A DNA stretch of 64,000 nucleotides from Arthrinium phaeospermum (GCA_006503535.1 QYRS01000015.1:434001-498000), one strand, 5' to 3'. Counted from the stretch's first letter, positions 1 to 11,986 are shown. Made by a program: numbers and translations. The notes: a model not told the origin generated them from the sequence alone.

Positions 1-1
1 G

Positions 2-1246
2 TGTGGCCATCTTTGCATAGCTCAGGGCGGGTGTGCGGCTCCTCTTGACAGCAAAAATGACGCTCGCGGTGTTGACCCTCTTTCGGCTCGTTCAGACTCT
101 CCCGATGGCGAAGGGACTCCTTTGGAGAACGGCATCAATATCGAAAGCTTTCCTTCTGGCATACCAATACCGCCGACATCGTCTCTTCCGGCAGAACTAG
201 AATGTCAGCTTTGCTATACAAGCAGAAAGTTCCAAAAGCCATCCGACTGGACTAAACATGTCCATGAGGATGTCCAGCCCTTCACCTGCACATGGGCTCC
301 TTGTCGTGACCCTAAGATGTTCAAGAGGAAGGCCGATTGGGTTCGCCATGAGAACGAGGGACATCGCCACCTAGAATGGTGGACTTGCGATGTAGAAGAC
401 TGCCACCATGTCTGCTACCGAAGGGACAATTTCTTACAGCACCTTGTGCGTGAGCACAAATTCACCGAGCCAAAGGTCAAGACCAAAGCTGCGATCAAGA
501 GGTCTGGCGGCAGCGACCCGACCTGGCAAAAGGTGGAAAGTTGTCACCAGGCAACCCAAAGCCAACCTCAACAGGAGCCATGTCGATTCTGTGGCAAGAC
601 CTTCCCGACATGGAAGAAACTCACAGTCCACCTAGCCAAGCACATGGAACATATCAGCTTGCCTGTTCTCAGACTCGTCGAGAATGGAGATCTCAAGGAG
701 GACACCATCATCAGCCCAGTCCAAGACCTCCCACCTCGAAATTTCAATCTGCTCCCCGTGGGCAAGCAGGGTCCCCAGCAATTCAGCCCTTCGCGCCCTC
801 ATGCCATTTCCAACCCTACCCCTGTCGACTTCCAACAAATGAACAATATGTATACGTATTCTGACATGGCCCGCGCACCGCTGGACGCTTCTTATTATAA
901 CCAATCCACTGCGCCGACGCAGTATAACATGCCGATAACACATAACCACGGCCTGGCCATGCCGCAGACCGGCAGTGGATTTGTCCAACAAGAGCAGTAC
1001 CACCCAATGTCTGTATCAACTGTACCCCCTTATGGTCAGGCTGTCCCCGCCTTCATGGGTGGGCAGAATCAGCTGGAGGCTTTTCCAGCTTTCAATTCCT
1101 TAGGAATGCCAGATCCCATGGGAAGCCAAGCGTCGTACGATGCTTCACCCGATCCCACGATGCAGGACCATTACAGTAACACTGGCTCGGTATCACCGTA
1201 TACACATTCACCACACCAGGGTCCCAGTCCCTTCTATAGCTCTTGA
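2..1246 (+). CDS. C2H2 zinc-finger protein, 5' end outside the window
   Basis: The reading frame is open from base 2 to the TGA ending at 1246, so the gene begins left of the window; the visible part is 414 codons. About 60 codons in, a block of four Cys/His units begins. Examples are the unit starting CQLCYTSRKF, the one starting CTWAPC and ending RHENEGH, the one starting CDVEDC and ending HLVREH, and the one starting CRFCGKTF and ending HLAKH. The C-terminal half is rich in Gln, Pro, Met and Tyr, like an activation or low-complexity tail. The architecture suggests a nuclear DNA-binding regulator; the target is unknown. No intron is needed in the visible part. TTG at 122 is an ordinary leucine codon, not a start. 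Confidence 0.8.
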   Translation, partial: CGHLCIAQGGCAAPLDSKNDARGVDPLSARSDSPDGEGTPLENGINIESFPSGIPIPPTSSLPAELECQLCYTSRKFQKPSDWTKHVHEDVQPFTCTWAPCRDPKMFKRKADWVRHENEGHRHLEWWTCDVEDCHHVCYRRDNFLQHLVREHKFTEPKVKTKAAIKRSGGSDPTWQKVESCHQATQSQPQQEPCRFCGKTFPTWKKLTVHLAKHMEHISLPVLRLVENGDLKEDTIISPVQDLPPRNFNLLPVGKQGPQQFSPSRPHAISNPTPVDFQQMNNMYTYSDMARAPLDASYYNQSTAPTQYNMPITHNHGLAMPQTGSGFVQQEQYHPMSVSTVPPYGQAVPAFMGGQNQLEAFPAFNSLGMPDPMGSQASYDASPDPTMQDHYSNTGSVSPYTHSPHQGPSPFYSS

Positions 1247-4200
1247 GCTGGTCTTTCTTCGACTTGCATGTTTATCTTATTCTGGTTGCGATATATACCC
1301 TAGAATTGGCGCTAGGTGAATAAAGGGGGTTCACACGGTGCGGGCTCAGCATGATCCGCCACCGTGCATGGGGTTTGGTGTTAGGGATTGCAACGGCGTT
1401 ATTTCCTTCCACCGGAACATTATTTCCCGGCACTTTACGGAAGGGGAATTCATCATTGTATTTGACTTTGGGGGATCTTTTGGGTGTTGGGTAATCGAAA
1501 CCGGGAACTCCCCATGAGTTGGGTGGATTGTGGCGACGGATGTGAAGGGATATACTTGGGTTTTCAAACTACGTTCATCGCAGCACATGTGGTTTTGCCG
1601 AGCGGGCGGCGACCAATTTCATCTTTTCCAGTTTGTTTCGTTTTCCAATAGACCTCACGCGATCCAATATGACACGGCTCTGTTGCTGAATGTTTCCTCG
1701 GGCTGGCCATGGGCTGGCCAGGCCCTCTTGTCTTGGGCACGCCCCATGCTGACCGACTTGGCCCCAGCCATTAAAGCCACCGCATATACATATCACGGGT
1801 CGTTCATATCGTCTAAGATGCCAAGCCAATCAAACAACCGTAATCATATCCCAAACCCTGGTTGGTTCGCGGCACTAAAAATGCATCGATGCTTGATTGT
1901 TGCTAGGTAAGTACTACTACTACATGGCTTTCCGCCCCGAGTTCCATCTAGGTGATGGATGGCGAAAGGTCATCTATTGATCATCTATTGATCATATCTG
2001 CACACTCAAAATTGCCTTGGCAGACCACGCTCGAGTCAGGCAATAATACATCGCTCGCACCGCGGGCGTCTCACGCATATGAGTCGTTTTTCTTTCGTCT
2101 CAATCCGACAAACCGCGTGCCATCTCATCGCAGTACACACGTTGGTGGCCTCTTGAGGTGCTATCTGGACAGCATGTCGGAGCGGCGGATCGTGGCAACC
2201 GGCGGTGTCGTTTGTGCGAGCAGCTATCTGTACAAGCCACCACGAACCAATTTCCTGTGCTTTTGGGACGGCAAATCTTGGAAGTTAGAACAAGCACCAG
2301 CGAGGTGCTAAAAATATGCCGCCGCGCAGCCGTCTATGTACATGGTTTGCAGAGAGTCCGAGCGAGCGGGAGCTTACGTATCTCGCGAGGTTTGTGGTTG
2401 ACTCCAGCGTTGGTACGGAGTACAGTATGCCCATGGTTGGTTTGATTAGAGGCGTGACAATCTGTAACCCTCTTGCAAGATCCGATCTATCATCATCTGC
2501 TCTAGCACGGCTGGATTTATGGGCTTACAATGGGCCGGGCCTCTTGGCCTCTGCGGATTTGCAGCTATGTACCGCAACCGCACATTATCCGATGTTGGAC
2601 ATGGAAACCTTCTCGAATGCCGGCCGGGTCGTTTGACACGTAGGGAGGGCCTGGCAAACAAGTTTTCGGCGCTCTGGGAGCATCTCCGATGATGGTATTT
2701 GCATTAACGTCGGTCATGCTCAGCCCCCTTTCCCCCCCATCGACCTTTTTGTTTTGACGCGCAAGATTAGTGGGATGACCACTCCACATCCAATGTCTGT
2801 CTCGCTACCGGCGAGGGTCGAAATGGCTCGAGATGGGTGCACCCCCTACCCCCGGAGACCCTTCACCCTTTTCAGGCCTTCCAATTGTGCGTGCGTGCGT
2901 GCGTGCGCCCGCCCACTTGTCATCAAACGTTACAGTGCCTGAGCCAAGGCTGCCAAAAACCGGCTGGCTTCAATTAGATTTGGAGGCTGAGGTAGGTTTA
3001 TGAACTACTGGATAATTGTCGCTGCCGATCCGTTGCTACCTTGCACCATATCCTCCATGCGACTTATCTCCAGCGAGATCGATCAGCCCTTCGCATATCC
3101 TCTTTTGTCCAAGATTGGACCGCCGAAGCATGGGTGATTGGGTCTGCAGGGGTCCCCCCCTCGGCTCCCTCATCTGCTGTTAGCGCCCAATCGCGGTGGT
3201 TTCACAAGGGAACTAGGCCCTGGGCGGGTCCCTCTAAGCCGTCCCTGGCAGCCAACCACAGCGCCGGCCGCCCTAGTTTTGGTAGCGGCCCCCCTGCCCA
3301 CTGGGGTTTCGTGGGATTTGGCCCAAACAGTTATCCGACAAGGGGCTTGGCCGCCTCCGAGCCGGGGTCAGGGACGGGGTCGAGTTGAGGGAACGAACGA
3401 CGCCGTCCCCGTTAGTCGTCATGGAGTGGGAGGAGGGTGCGCGTTCGATTTGATAGCGTCAGGGGGGGGGGATTTGCAGCAACCGCCTGCTGGCCGGTCT
3501 TGGATCTGGCATCTGGGGCCACCGACTGGCCCATGGGTGGGTGTCTCTCTCTCTCTAACTCTCCGTATCTTGCTTTTGGATGCCATGCTCTTCACCAACC
3601 ATTGATTGTCTCTTGATCGAACCCCTTCGCTTGGCTTACTTGGCTGCTGCTTGTTCCGCAACCATAACGCTTTTTTTTCCCTCTCTCTCTCTTTTCCCAC
3701 TCCAAACAAAGTCAGGATCCCTCTCCACACCATACACTCATTCATCCCTCCCGTTCGATGGACCGAGACCGACTTTGAACCGATAATACCTCCTACTCGT
3801 TTCACCTATGCGCTGCGTTTTGACCCGTCCGCTATCCAAACATCGTCGACCACCTCTTCACTCACCAGGCTCGACTTAACCAAACCGCCATCATTGTAGA
3901 CAACTACAGGCGCCGCTCCTTTTTCCCAAAGGCATTTTCTTGCCTCTTCGTTCCAGGTTGATCCTCGGCCTTTTTTGCCCTTCTTTCTCTTGACTGCCCT
4001 TCCCGTTTCTTTCCACCTTTGTTGTTGTGTGTGTTCTTTGTGCGTGTGTGCTCTGCGAGTCGCTCTATTCTTTTTCGCTTCGCTTTGAACCCGACGGAAC
4101 AAAATCCACGACGTCTTATCTAGGATTACGCCCGAAACTGAGACGAGAAAATACGAAAAACCGTGGGCGACTTCGAATTGGGGTTATTTGGGTTATTACT

Positions 4201-4373
4201 ATTTTTACTTTTTGAATCGATACGACGACACCTTTGTAGAACACGGTTGTCGGCCTTTTCAATTCACCACTACCAGACGGTCAACACTCACATCATATAT
4301 CGAAATTTCCTTGGTACGTTAGCGTCTTTGGGGGCGCCAAAAGACGAAGAGTAAGAAAGAAAAGCGATTCACC
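1247..4373. other. Spacer and probable long 5' leader of the FLC gene
   Basis: I see no convincing gene in these 3.1 kb; the open frames are short and have no recognisable domains. A GTGC tetranucleotide run lies at 2887-2908. From about 3540 the plus strand becomes strongly CT-rich, with TC runs at 3545-3557 and 3680-3700. That is the usual look of fungal promoters and leaders, so transcription of the FLC gene probably starts in this part. A 63-codon upstream frame, 4163-4354, ends 19 bases before the FLC start. Confidence 0.6.
1963..1994. repeat. Short tandem duplication
   Basis: The unit TCATCTATTGA occurs twice in direct tandem (about 1970-1980 and 1981-1991), followed by another TCAT. 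It is probably a replication-slippage footprint in the spacer. Confidence 0.7.
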
Positions 4374-6723
4374 ATGGCCCGGTCAGGCTCAGGGTGGAAT
4401 ATTAGGCGGGCGGCGATATGGGCAACGACTTTGGCGGTGGGCGTGCTGGGCGATCAGATCTTGACGGCAAACGACTTCAACAACTGTAAGACGACCAGCG
4501 ACATCACGGTCACCAAATCGAACATCCAGTACAACAACGACGCCAAGAAGGTCACGTTTGACGTGTTGGGAACGAGCAACAAGCGCCAAAACGTCACGGC
4601 GCTCTTGAAAGTGGTGGCATATGGCCAGGAGGTGTACGCCAACAGTTTCAACCCATGCGAGGAGAAGACATACGTGGAGCAGCTATGCCCCGTACCGTCT
4701 GGCACCTTCGGTGCCAAGGGCAGCCAGGACATCCCCGCCTCCTACACTGATATGATCCCCAGCATCGCCTTCCAGATCCCCGACATCGCCGCCATGGCAA
4801 CGCTTCAGCTGAAGGCGTTGGACGGAGGACAGGATGTCGGCTGCATCCAGTCGCAGGTCACCAACGGCAAGACTGCCAACCACCCGGCCGTGTCACTGAT
4901 TGCGGCCGGCGTGGCTGGCGCTGCCCTGATATTGTCCGGCGTTTCTGCAGCCGGAGCTGCTTTCTCGGGCGCCGGCGCGGCAAGTTCGGGCGCTGGTGGA
5001 GCGGGGACGGTAAGTCCCAGCTTCACTGAAGTCTTTGGTGTCTTCCAAGGTTTCGCCATGAACGGTATGATGTCGGTCAACGTGCCGCAGGTCTACCGCA
5101 GTTTCTCCAAGAACTTTGCCTTCTCCACGGGTCTCATCCCATGGACCCAACTGCAGATGTCCATCGACAACTTCCGGAACTCGACGGGCGGCAACCTGAC
5201 GATGGACGGCGTTCAGTTCTTGAAGAATGCGACCCTCGTGTTCCCCGACGGATCGACCAACACCCCCAAGGGCTCTATCATCAAGCGCAGCATGCAAGAG
5301 TTTGCGCTGGCCGTTCGAGACCTCGAGACGATTGCGGATCCCACGACGACTTCGAACGAAACCGTCGCCAGCTCGACGGAATCGAGCATCCGTTCTGCTG
5401 TATCTGGCATCTCCGGCTATGTCCAGATGCTCAGCGTGCCGAAATCCAACACATTCATGACGGTGCTCCTTATTGTGGCCATCGTCATTGGCGTCATCGT
5501 GGTCGGCATTCTGTTGGTCAAGGTGGTCCTGGAGTTCTGGGCCCTGTTCGGCAACTTCCCCGAGTCTCTGACAGGGTTCCGCAAGCACTACTGGGGCTCC
5601 ATTGCCCGAGCGGTGACCTCCTTGATCATGCTGCTCTACGGTATCTGGGTTCTGTACTGCATCTTCCAGTTCACGCATGGCGATTCCTGGGCTGCCAAGG
5701 TCCTTGCAGGTGTGACGCTGGCCCTCTTCACGGCGATCTTGGCCTTCTTCTCCTACAAGATCTGGAGCACGGCCAGGAAACTGAGGGACACCGAGGGCGA
5801 CTCTACCGGACTCTATGACGACAAGGACATCTGGGTCAAGTACAGTCTGTTCTACGAATCCTACAGGAAGGACTACTGGTGGATTTTCGTCCCGACCATT
5901 GTTTACATGTTCGCCAAGGGATGTTGCCTTGCCGCCACCGATGGACACGGCATGATCCAGACCATTGTGCAGCTCATTATCGAAGGCTTGATGTTCATCA
6001 TGCTACTTTGGAGCCGGCCGTATGAGCGCAAGTCGAGCAACTGGGTCAACATCGCCATCCAGACTGTTCGAGTTCTTTCCGTCGTCTGTATTCTGGTGTT
6101 TGTTGAGGAGTTCGGCATCCAGCAGACCACTCAGACCGTTACGGGTGTCGTTCTGATTGCCCTGCAATCTGCCCTCACCGGTATTCTGGCGATCCTTATC
6201 GCCTGGAATGCCATTGTTGCCTGCTGCAAGGAGAACCCTCATCGCAAGCGTAGAAAGGAGTTGGGTAAGTCATCATCATGCAATATTCTCCTAGCATGTC
6301 GTTGGGCCTGTTTACTAACCAAGCCCTACAGAGAAAATGCAACGCGAAACGGATGCGCTTACTCCCCTCGATGCCCGCAACTCGCTGCTCTTGGACCGTA
6401 AGGTAACGAACGGCAGCACCACGTTCTCGGTGTCGGACAACATCCAGGAGAAGCAGCCACTCGCGCGCAACACTTCTCCCGATCGCTACCTCGGTGCCGA
6501 GCCTGCCAACCCCTATAGCAACGCAGCCGGTTTCAACTCATTCGCCCGCCCTCTGACGCCCAGCACGCCCATGAACGGCGGTGACAGCGAGCGCCTGATT
6601 GGCGGCGCTGCTCCTATGGGCGGCCGCGAGCCGACTCTGCCCAACATGGGAGGTGGCGGTGGCTACGGTGGAAATGGGGGCTACGGCAACAACAACGGCT
6701 ACGCACCCTACCGTGGATACTGA
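4374..6723 (+). CDS. FLC-family (flavin carrier / TRP-like) membrane protein
   Basis: Two exons, 4374-6264 and 6332-6723, encode 760 aa. The 67-nt intron starts GTAAGT, has TACTAACC as branch region and ends CAG; the frame rejoins exactly (phase 1). An N-terminal hydrophobic signal (about 10-27) precedes a Cys-containing ML-like lumenal domain (about 28-165). An Ala/Gly-rich hydrophobic stretch follows at 170-205. A polytopic TRP-like domain then has helices near 362-390, 412-432, 442-463, 501-522, 534-547, 565-580 and 589-620. The tail is polar and ends in Gly/Asn/Tyr repeats. In yeast, Flc1-3 act in the ER and Golgi membrane in FAD import, calcium homeostasis and cell-wall integrity; fission yeast Pkd2 is related. 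The family call is firm; the exact paralogue (Flc1, 2 or 3) is not determined. Confidence 0.9.
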
Positions 6724-7339
6724 GGGAGAGATGGCGATGCCTAGCACGACGTCGAGGCACTCCTTACCACATTACGAAATTAACGACATGATGGGTGGGT
6801 ATCACATTTAATCCACATTCGTTCAACCCATATGCATACACTTTTGTATACGCTTTTGTACCAGTACCGATTTTGAGAGCTTGGAGAGAGTTAGGGAGAG
6901 CGAGCGCGGGACGGTGGGAGGGGAAAAGGGGTGAAGGGGGAATCCCTTGTAGGGGGTGTAAAATAGTGGCGTCAGGTACATTCCGTCCCAAGGGGCTTGA
7001 AGGTAGTTTTTTGGCCATCTTGTCCGCCTACCGAGTAAATAACCAGTATTACCGTAAATTAGTACACAACAACCAGCAGCTTAAACAAACCCCCATATCT
7101 CGCGCGCGGATGATGTGCTTCCCCCATTTGATCCTCGACTTTGAAACCATCCCATGCCTGGGGCGGGCGGCTCCGTATGTTCGTTCGGGAAGGTCAGAAA
7201 AGTCAAGTTCAGCCACATCTCTAGTCAACCGCGAATGTGGCTGGGGCTCCCTCCAAACTCAACCATGTCATTGACCCATTTGGATGTTATTAGAGGTAGC
7301 TTCCCATACCACCACAACAACACCTCTCCCGCCATTGAC
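6724..7339. other. Spacer between the FLC gene and the next gene
   Basis: About 600 bases hold the FLC 3' region and the promoter of the gene at 7340. Open frames here are short and unconvincing, and no terminator-like or repeat structure stands out. Confidence 0.6.
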
Positions 7340-9037
7340 ATGAGGGCATCTTTGGTGCGGAACCTGCCCCGTTTGCAGGCTTGGTGGCTCCTTAGAAGAG
7401 ATGCCTTTCGCAATGCCCGAAAACCCTTTCACCAGTTGAGTATTGCCGTCACAGGCAAGCCGTCCAAGGTAGGTGCAACCCTCCAATGCCACATAATGTA
7501 GTGATAGCGAGGCTTAAACCGAGGCAGGGGGCTGTACTCGACTCTCTCGAACGCCAATTGAAGAGCTCGGGTCACGGTAGCGGGTCATCACATAATGCTG
7601 CCGTTATCCTGGCGTCGCCGGAATTCGCGTCTTGGTCGGAGGATCAGGGGTTCATGTCCCAGCTGCTCGGCACTCTCCACCAGCGGCAAGGACAAAAGCG
7701 CGCGTGGGCTACTTCCGGGCCGGGTGAATCCCACACTGATGTGCTGTTCGGCGTAGTGGATGGCATTGCCGACCCGCATCATCTCCACGGCAAGCCACAC
7801 CAGGGCTTGTCGATTCTTTACGGGGGTACTGCGTCACTCCTACCTTCGCTATGGGATCAGGGCAAGGTTGCTGGCAGAGGCGACCCCGACAAGGCTTCTG
7901 CGGTCGAATTCACGGCGCATGAGGCCGAATCCATCGACGGCCAAGAGGTTCCCACGAACGTCACTCTCCCTTTGGCAAACACCCTTTTCCAGAATGGGCG
8001 TCGCTCTACGCTGTTCGCCAGCCGCTGGCTGAGCCCTTCCGCTGCAGGCCGCCAGATGGAGCTGGAGCGGAGGGAGGAGAAATCGCATCAGGAGGTGTCC
8101 TGCTTGCGCGGATTGAGGGGACTGCCGCTGCGCATCCCCCTGATGCCCCTCGCGCCGCCGCGGAAGATCGTGGCGGGCCTGGGCAACATTGTGCGCCAGG
8201 TCGAGATCGACGGCGTCGTCTCGCCCGCGTCGAAGGAGCTCGAGATGCTGATCCCCCAGATCTTCGAGAAGCGGGCCGCCCGGGCGGGCGAGCTGGACCA
8301 GGCGCCCTCGCCCATCGGGGTATGGGCGTGGGTCCTACCGGCGCACCTGATCGAGAGGATGCATTACGATTCCGAGTTCCGAACCTACCATAGCAACCAG
8401 GACGCGGAGGAGTGGCGCCTAGACATTGACGCACGCGAGATATACGAAGAACTGTTAACTTATGAATGCCGAATGCACAAGATCTGTAAGTTTCCATTCT
8501 CATGTGCTGTATTGTCCTATAGCGTTCGTGTAGACTAATCACGCTTCCGGGCGGATAGTGAGCGGCGGCGGTGGTTGGGGCGCCAAGCAGGGCCTCCTGT
8601 CGCTGGACCCGGAGACGACATATGCCGCTCCTGAGCAGGAGGACATCGACATGTTCATCAAGGCGTTTCAGGAGCGGAACTCGGCCAGCCAGCCCTCGTC
8701 GGAGGGCATCGTGACGCCGGGGTCGTACATCCTGTTCTGCGCCGAGCCTCAGCACGTCGTCGACGGCGACCACACCCCGTTTGCCTCGGTTGATCCAACT
8801 GGGTCCAGGCTCACCCTGGCGGTTGCGCCCAAGAACGAGGACCTGCTGCAAGGCGCCGAGGGGGCTGGTACGAAGAAGGACAAGACCACGGTCGACGTGG
8901 TGTCGGGACATTTTGGGGCTGCGTCGAGCACTGGACTCTACCTGCGCGCCCCCCATTCGAGCTTCACTACCAAGATCGACGCGCCTTATAGCGCTATCTC
9001 GTGGGACTGGACTCCTCCGAATCCGTTGGATGACTGA
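7340..9037 (+). CDS. Uncharacterised protein with mitochondrial-type presequence
   Basis: Three exons (7340-7468, 7528-8485, 8559-9037) give 521 aa with no frame conflict. The introns are 59 nt (GTAGGT...CAG) and 73 nt (GTAAGT, branch GACTAATC, TAG). The start at 7340 was chosen because it opens an Arg-rich, acid-free leader (MRASLVRNLPRLQAWWLLRR) typical of mitochondrial targeting. The body contains a ValIleLeuAlaSerProGlu segment near residue 65 and LSILYGG near 145. After the last intron comes LSGGGGWGAKQGLLSLDPE. The C-terminal third is rich in small and charged residues. I do not recognise the family with certainty. There is a faint resemblance to FIST-type sensory domains (the ASPE and LYGG segments), which I would not rely on. 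Function unknown, probably mitochondrial. Confidence 0.75.
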
Positions 9038-9472
9038 GCCATGTATACTTGCCCAACCAATGTATTCATATTTAGAATTGTAGACTAGCTGCCCATCCAT
9101 GTATACCTAGGTACGCATATGCTCGGTATGTTATTTTTATGCTGGTTATTCGCAGCTAGCTTATGCGCTGAAACAGCAAGCCCAGCAAGCCCAGCTTCAG
9201 CGCGTGTTCAGCCGGAGGCGTGCCCCACTTGCGTGAGTCGTGAGCTCTAGTAGTATGTACATACAGTAAAAGCAGCTAAGCTATGTAGGTAGCAAGCCAA
9301 GGTGCCAAGGTGCCAGGCCCCATAGAAACCCAATTAATCAGTAGTACCTGGTCATGTAACCACCACCTGAGAGCTCCTTCCTATCAACACTGTTTCTTTC
9401 ATCCGACTTCGACTTCGACTTCGACTTCTACCTCCCAAACCCATTCGCAAGACCACCCACCCAGAAGAAACT
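9038..9472. repeat. Spacer with (ACTTCG)n repeat in the ALY 5' leader
   Basis: 435 bases without a gene. At about 9406-9430 a GACTTC hexamer is repeated roughly four times, 45 bases before the ALY start, so it is probably transcribed in its 5' leader. An AGCCCAGCA repeat pair lies near 9177-9192. Confidence 0.7.
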
Positions 9473-11295
9473 ATGGATCGCAGTCTCGACGAAATCGTTG
9501 CTGATTCTCAGGTTGGTCCACCTCCGTCCGTCTCTTTTTGAGAATGCATCAACAACGTACACACCATGACTGTGTTATGTCATCAAGAGAGCTCAACCGC
9601 GCGAGAGAAGCCCCAAGCTAACGTGATCCCTTTTTTCTCCCGTACAACAGCACAAGAAGCGCGGCCCCCGACCTCGTCGCGGCGGCAATGGCGGAGGTAG
9701 AGACAGAGACAACGGTCGCCTGCGCGAGCGAGACTCTTACCCTCGCGATGGCGTCAGAAAGGCAAGTACACACGACTCCCCCGGTTCATGCACTCGCTCA
9801 CCCGCTGCGAGTCCATGCGATGCACCCGGAGCTAACACCATTGACTGCAGGTGGATTAAACTCTTATCTCTCCTCCCCGTTTGTTGAAATATCCCTCGAG
9901 AAGAAAGCCCCCAGTCTCCATCCGCTCCGTCGGAACAGCAAGCTTCCAACTCGAGCAACAGAACACGATCTCATTCCCTGCAACACGCGGCTGGCTGGAC
10001 GATCTCAACAACTGTTCGGGAATGCTGCCCGCTCGGCGATGGAGGTCCACGTGGACGTCGAGGGAACCAAAAGAGAGAGTTACAACCCCGTTGAATGCCC
10101 GGCTAACCAGCGCTCTCGTTCTACGAGACAGTCAACTAGAGACGATTCGCGCCAGATGGATTCGTAAGATGAAACCCTCCTCCGCCCCCAGGCCCGGGCA
10201 AAGAGATAAACTGACATCCTGCTGGTGCGCTCTAGGGAATGGGTCCACGATAAGTTCGAGGACGCCGGCTGTACGTACTCTATACGATGGATTCTGGCGT
10301 CGCTCAACAATAACCACTCATGGCTGACTTGACTCGGACAGCCCACGGTGGACGATCTCGCGGATCCCGCCAACGATCACCCGGACCTTCAGCATCGTTC
10401 GTCATCCACTCGCCAACCTCGATTCCATTCTGACCATGCACTTGCTAATCAACCGTCAAACTGTGCAGTGATGCGCGCGGCACCAAGGTCAAGGTCGATA
10501 ACCTGCACTACGAACTGACTCAAGAAGATCTCGAGGTACGGCAAGAAAAGGGGAATCTTTCCTGCGAAGCTGGATCCCCTGACTGACGTGGTTTCCCAGG
10601 GCCTCTTCGGCAAAATCGGACATGTCTTAAAAGTCGAGCTCCTTTACGACCGCGCCGGACGCTCGGAAGGAACCGCGTACGTGACGTACAACCGCAGTGA
10701 TGACGCAAGGGAGGCTATCCGCGAATTCGATGGCGCCAATGCAAAGGGTAGGCAGACACAGACGAGAGCTTGGATTGGACATGGGAAGCTAACAACCAAC
10801 GCCCTCTTGACAGGCCAGCCCATTCGCCTGTCCATCATGCCCTCGGCACCTAGGCGCAACCCATTCGACTCGGCCTACATGCCCGGCCGGTCTCTGGCCG
10901 ATAGGATAACAGCTCCCGCGGGGCGCTCGCGCTCATTGTCCCCCAACCGCTACTCGAACAGGGATCGAGACGTCGACCGCTATGTGCCTGCTGGGCGATC
11001 CGGCGGCCGATCGCGAAGCCCCATGCGCCGCAACCGCCGCGGAGGAGATGGCCGTGCTGGTGCCGACAGGGGAAGACGCCCCGGCGCGCGTCGTGAAGCC
11101 CGAGAGAAGGAAGAGCGCGATGGTGGCGACCGCAAAGCTCGCGGAGGCCGGCCTAAGAAGACGGCTGAGGAGCTGGATGCCGAGATGGCCGACTACTTTG
11201 GTCCTGGCGAAGCACCGCACGCCGCTAGCGCCCCGGCTGATGTTGCACCTGCCCACGACGCGGCGGCTCTGGATGACATCGACATGATCGAGTAA
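9473..11295 (+). CDS. YRA1: ALY/Yra1-type mRNA export adaptor (RRM protein)
   Basis: Eight exons rebuild a 322-aa protein with perfect phase: 9473-9511, 9651-9761, 10132-10163, 10236-10270, 10342-10396, 10469-10535, 10600-10747 and 10814-11295. The N-terminus MDRSLDEIVADSQ is the short conserved motif of the family, followed by an Arg/Gly-rich region. Residues 92-170 form an RRM; RNP-like elements are VKVDNLHYEL and the segment around EGTAYVTYN. The C-terminus is RG- and RS-rich and carries KTAEELDAEMADYF, the conserved C-terminal helix. The nuclear protein links spliced mRNP and TREX to the Mex67 exporter. Oddities: intron 2 is 370 nt and begins GCAAGT (a GC-AG intron), intron 5 begins with the weak site GTTCGT, and intron 7 is 66 nt with no in-frame stop. 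The exon model is inferred from sequence alone, but the arithmetic and motifs leave little freedom. Confidence 0.9.
9762..10131 (+). other. 370-nt GC-AG intron of the ALY/Yra1 gene
   Basis: The donor reads AAG|GCAAGT and the acceptor is ACAG at 10128-10131, with a GCTAAC branch candidate at 10102-10107. It is about five times longer than most other introns in the window. Splicing joins DGVRK to STRDDSRQMDS in frame. An alternative acceptor at 9848-9850 would meet a stop three codons later. Confidence 0.75.
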
Positions 11296-11986
11296 AGACG
11301 GTCATTGTGCTATATTGTGTTCATAGAAGGAGGGATAAGATTGTACGAACAGCTCGTGATAAAGAAGTAGGGTGTTTGTTTCACGGCATCATTTGCAGTC
11401 TAGCGTCCATATTGGAATGACAGCGAAATGAATAAGGCACCATCACTTCCTCTCGCTCAAGTATGTACATGACCATGTTCTATCCCGCGTTGGTGTAGTA
11501 CGTTTTGTCACGCATTGGCGAGCTTCAGCCTCAAGGCCTGGAAACGAAACCCGCACAACTCAAATTGTTTGACGTTATACTAATAACTATAAGTGGTATC
11601 TAAATACACGGCTAATAAGTGTGTCGTGGCAGAAGGAAGTGTTTTCTCGTCCAAAGTAGTATAAGATGGTGTGTGTTTTTGTGTGTTCATTTATACAATC
11701 ATGGCGATTTGATGATCATACCAGTCGTGTCGTTAGTCGCCCCGTTCTCTCGTGGCGGAGATGAAATTGCTTTCTTTCCCCCCTCTTCCCCTTGGTCGCT
11801 CGTTCGCTTCCCATTCTATCAACAGCAACGACGATGACGACAACCAAGCAGATGAGAAACTCCAAGCGGGTCATCTTTCTTCATTACCGGCCCCCCTCCC
11901 GTCCATTCCTGATCTTGACGGGGCCACGTTCTTGTCCCTTGCTGCTTGCTTCATCATAACCTCATACGACTTCTCATCTCGAATCA
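11296..11986. other. Convergent 3' spacer
   Basis: 690 bases between the stop of the ALY gene (plus strand) and the stop of the C2H2 gene (minus strand), so it holds two 3' UTRs. AT-rich stretches around 11570-11620 would suit 3' end formation. No gene is seen. Confidence 0.6.

Noticed and set aside
4893..5948. 351-codon minus-strand frame
   Set aside because: It is the antisense shadow of the well-supported FLC coding region; composition is Arg/Gly/His-rich with no domain.
8006..9100. 364-codon minus-strand frame
   Set aside because: Antisense of the three-exon gene 7340-9037, whose phases close exactly.
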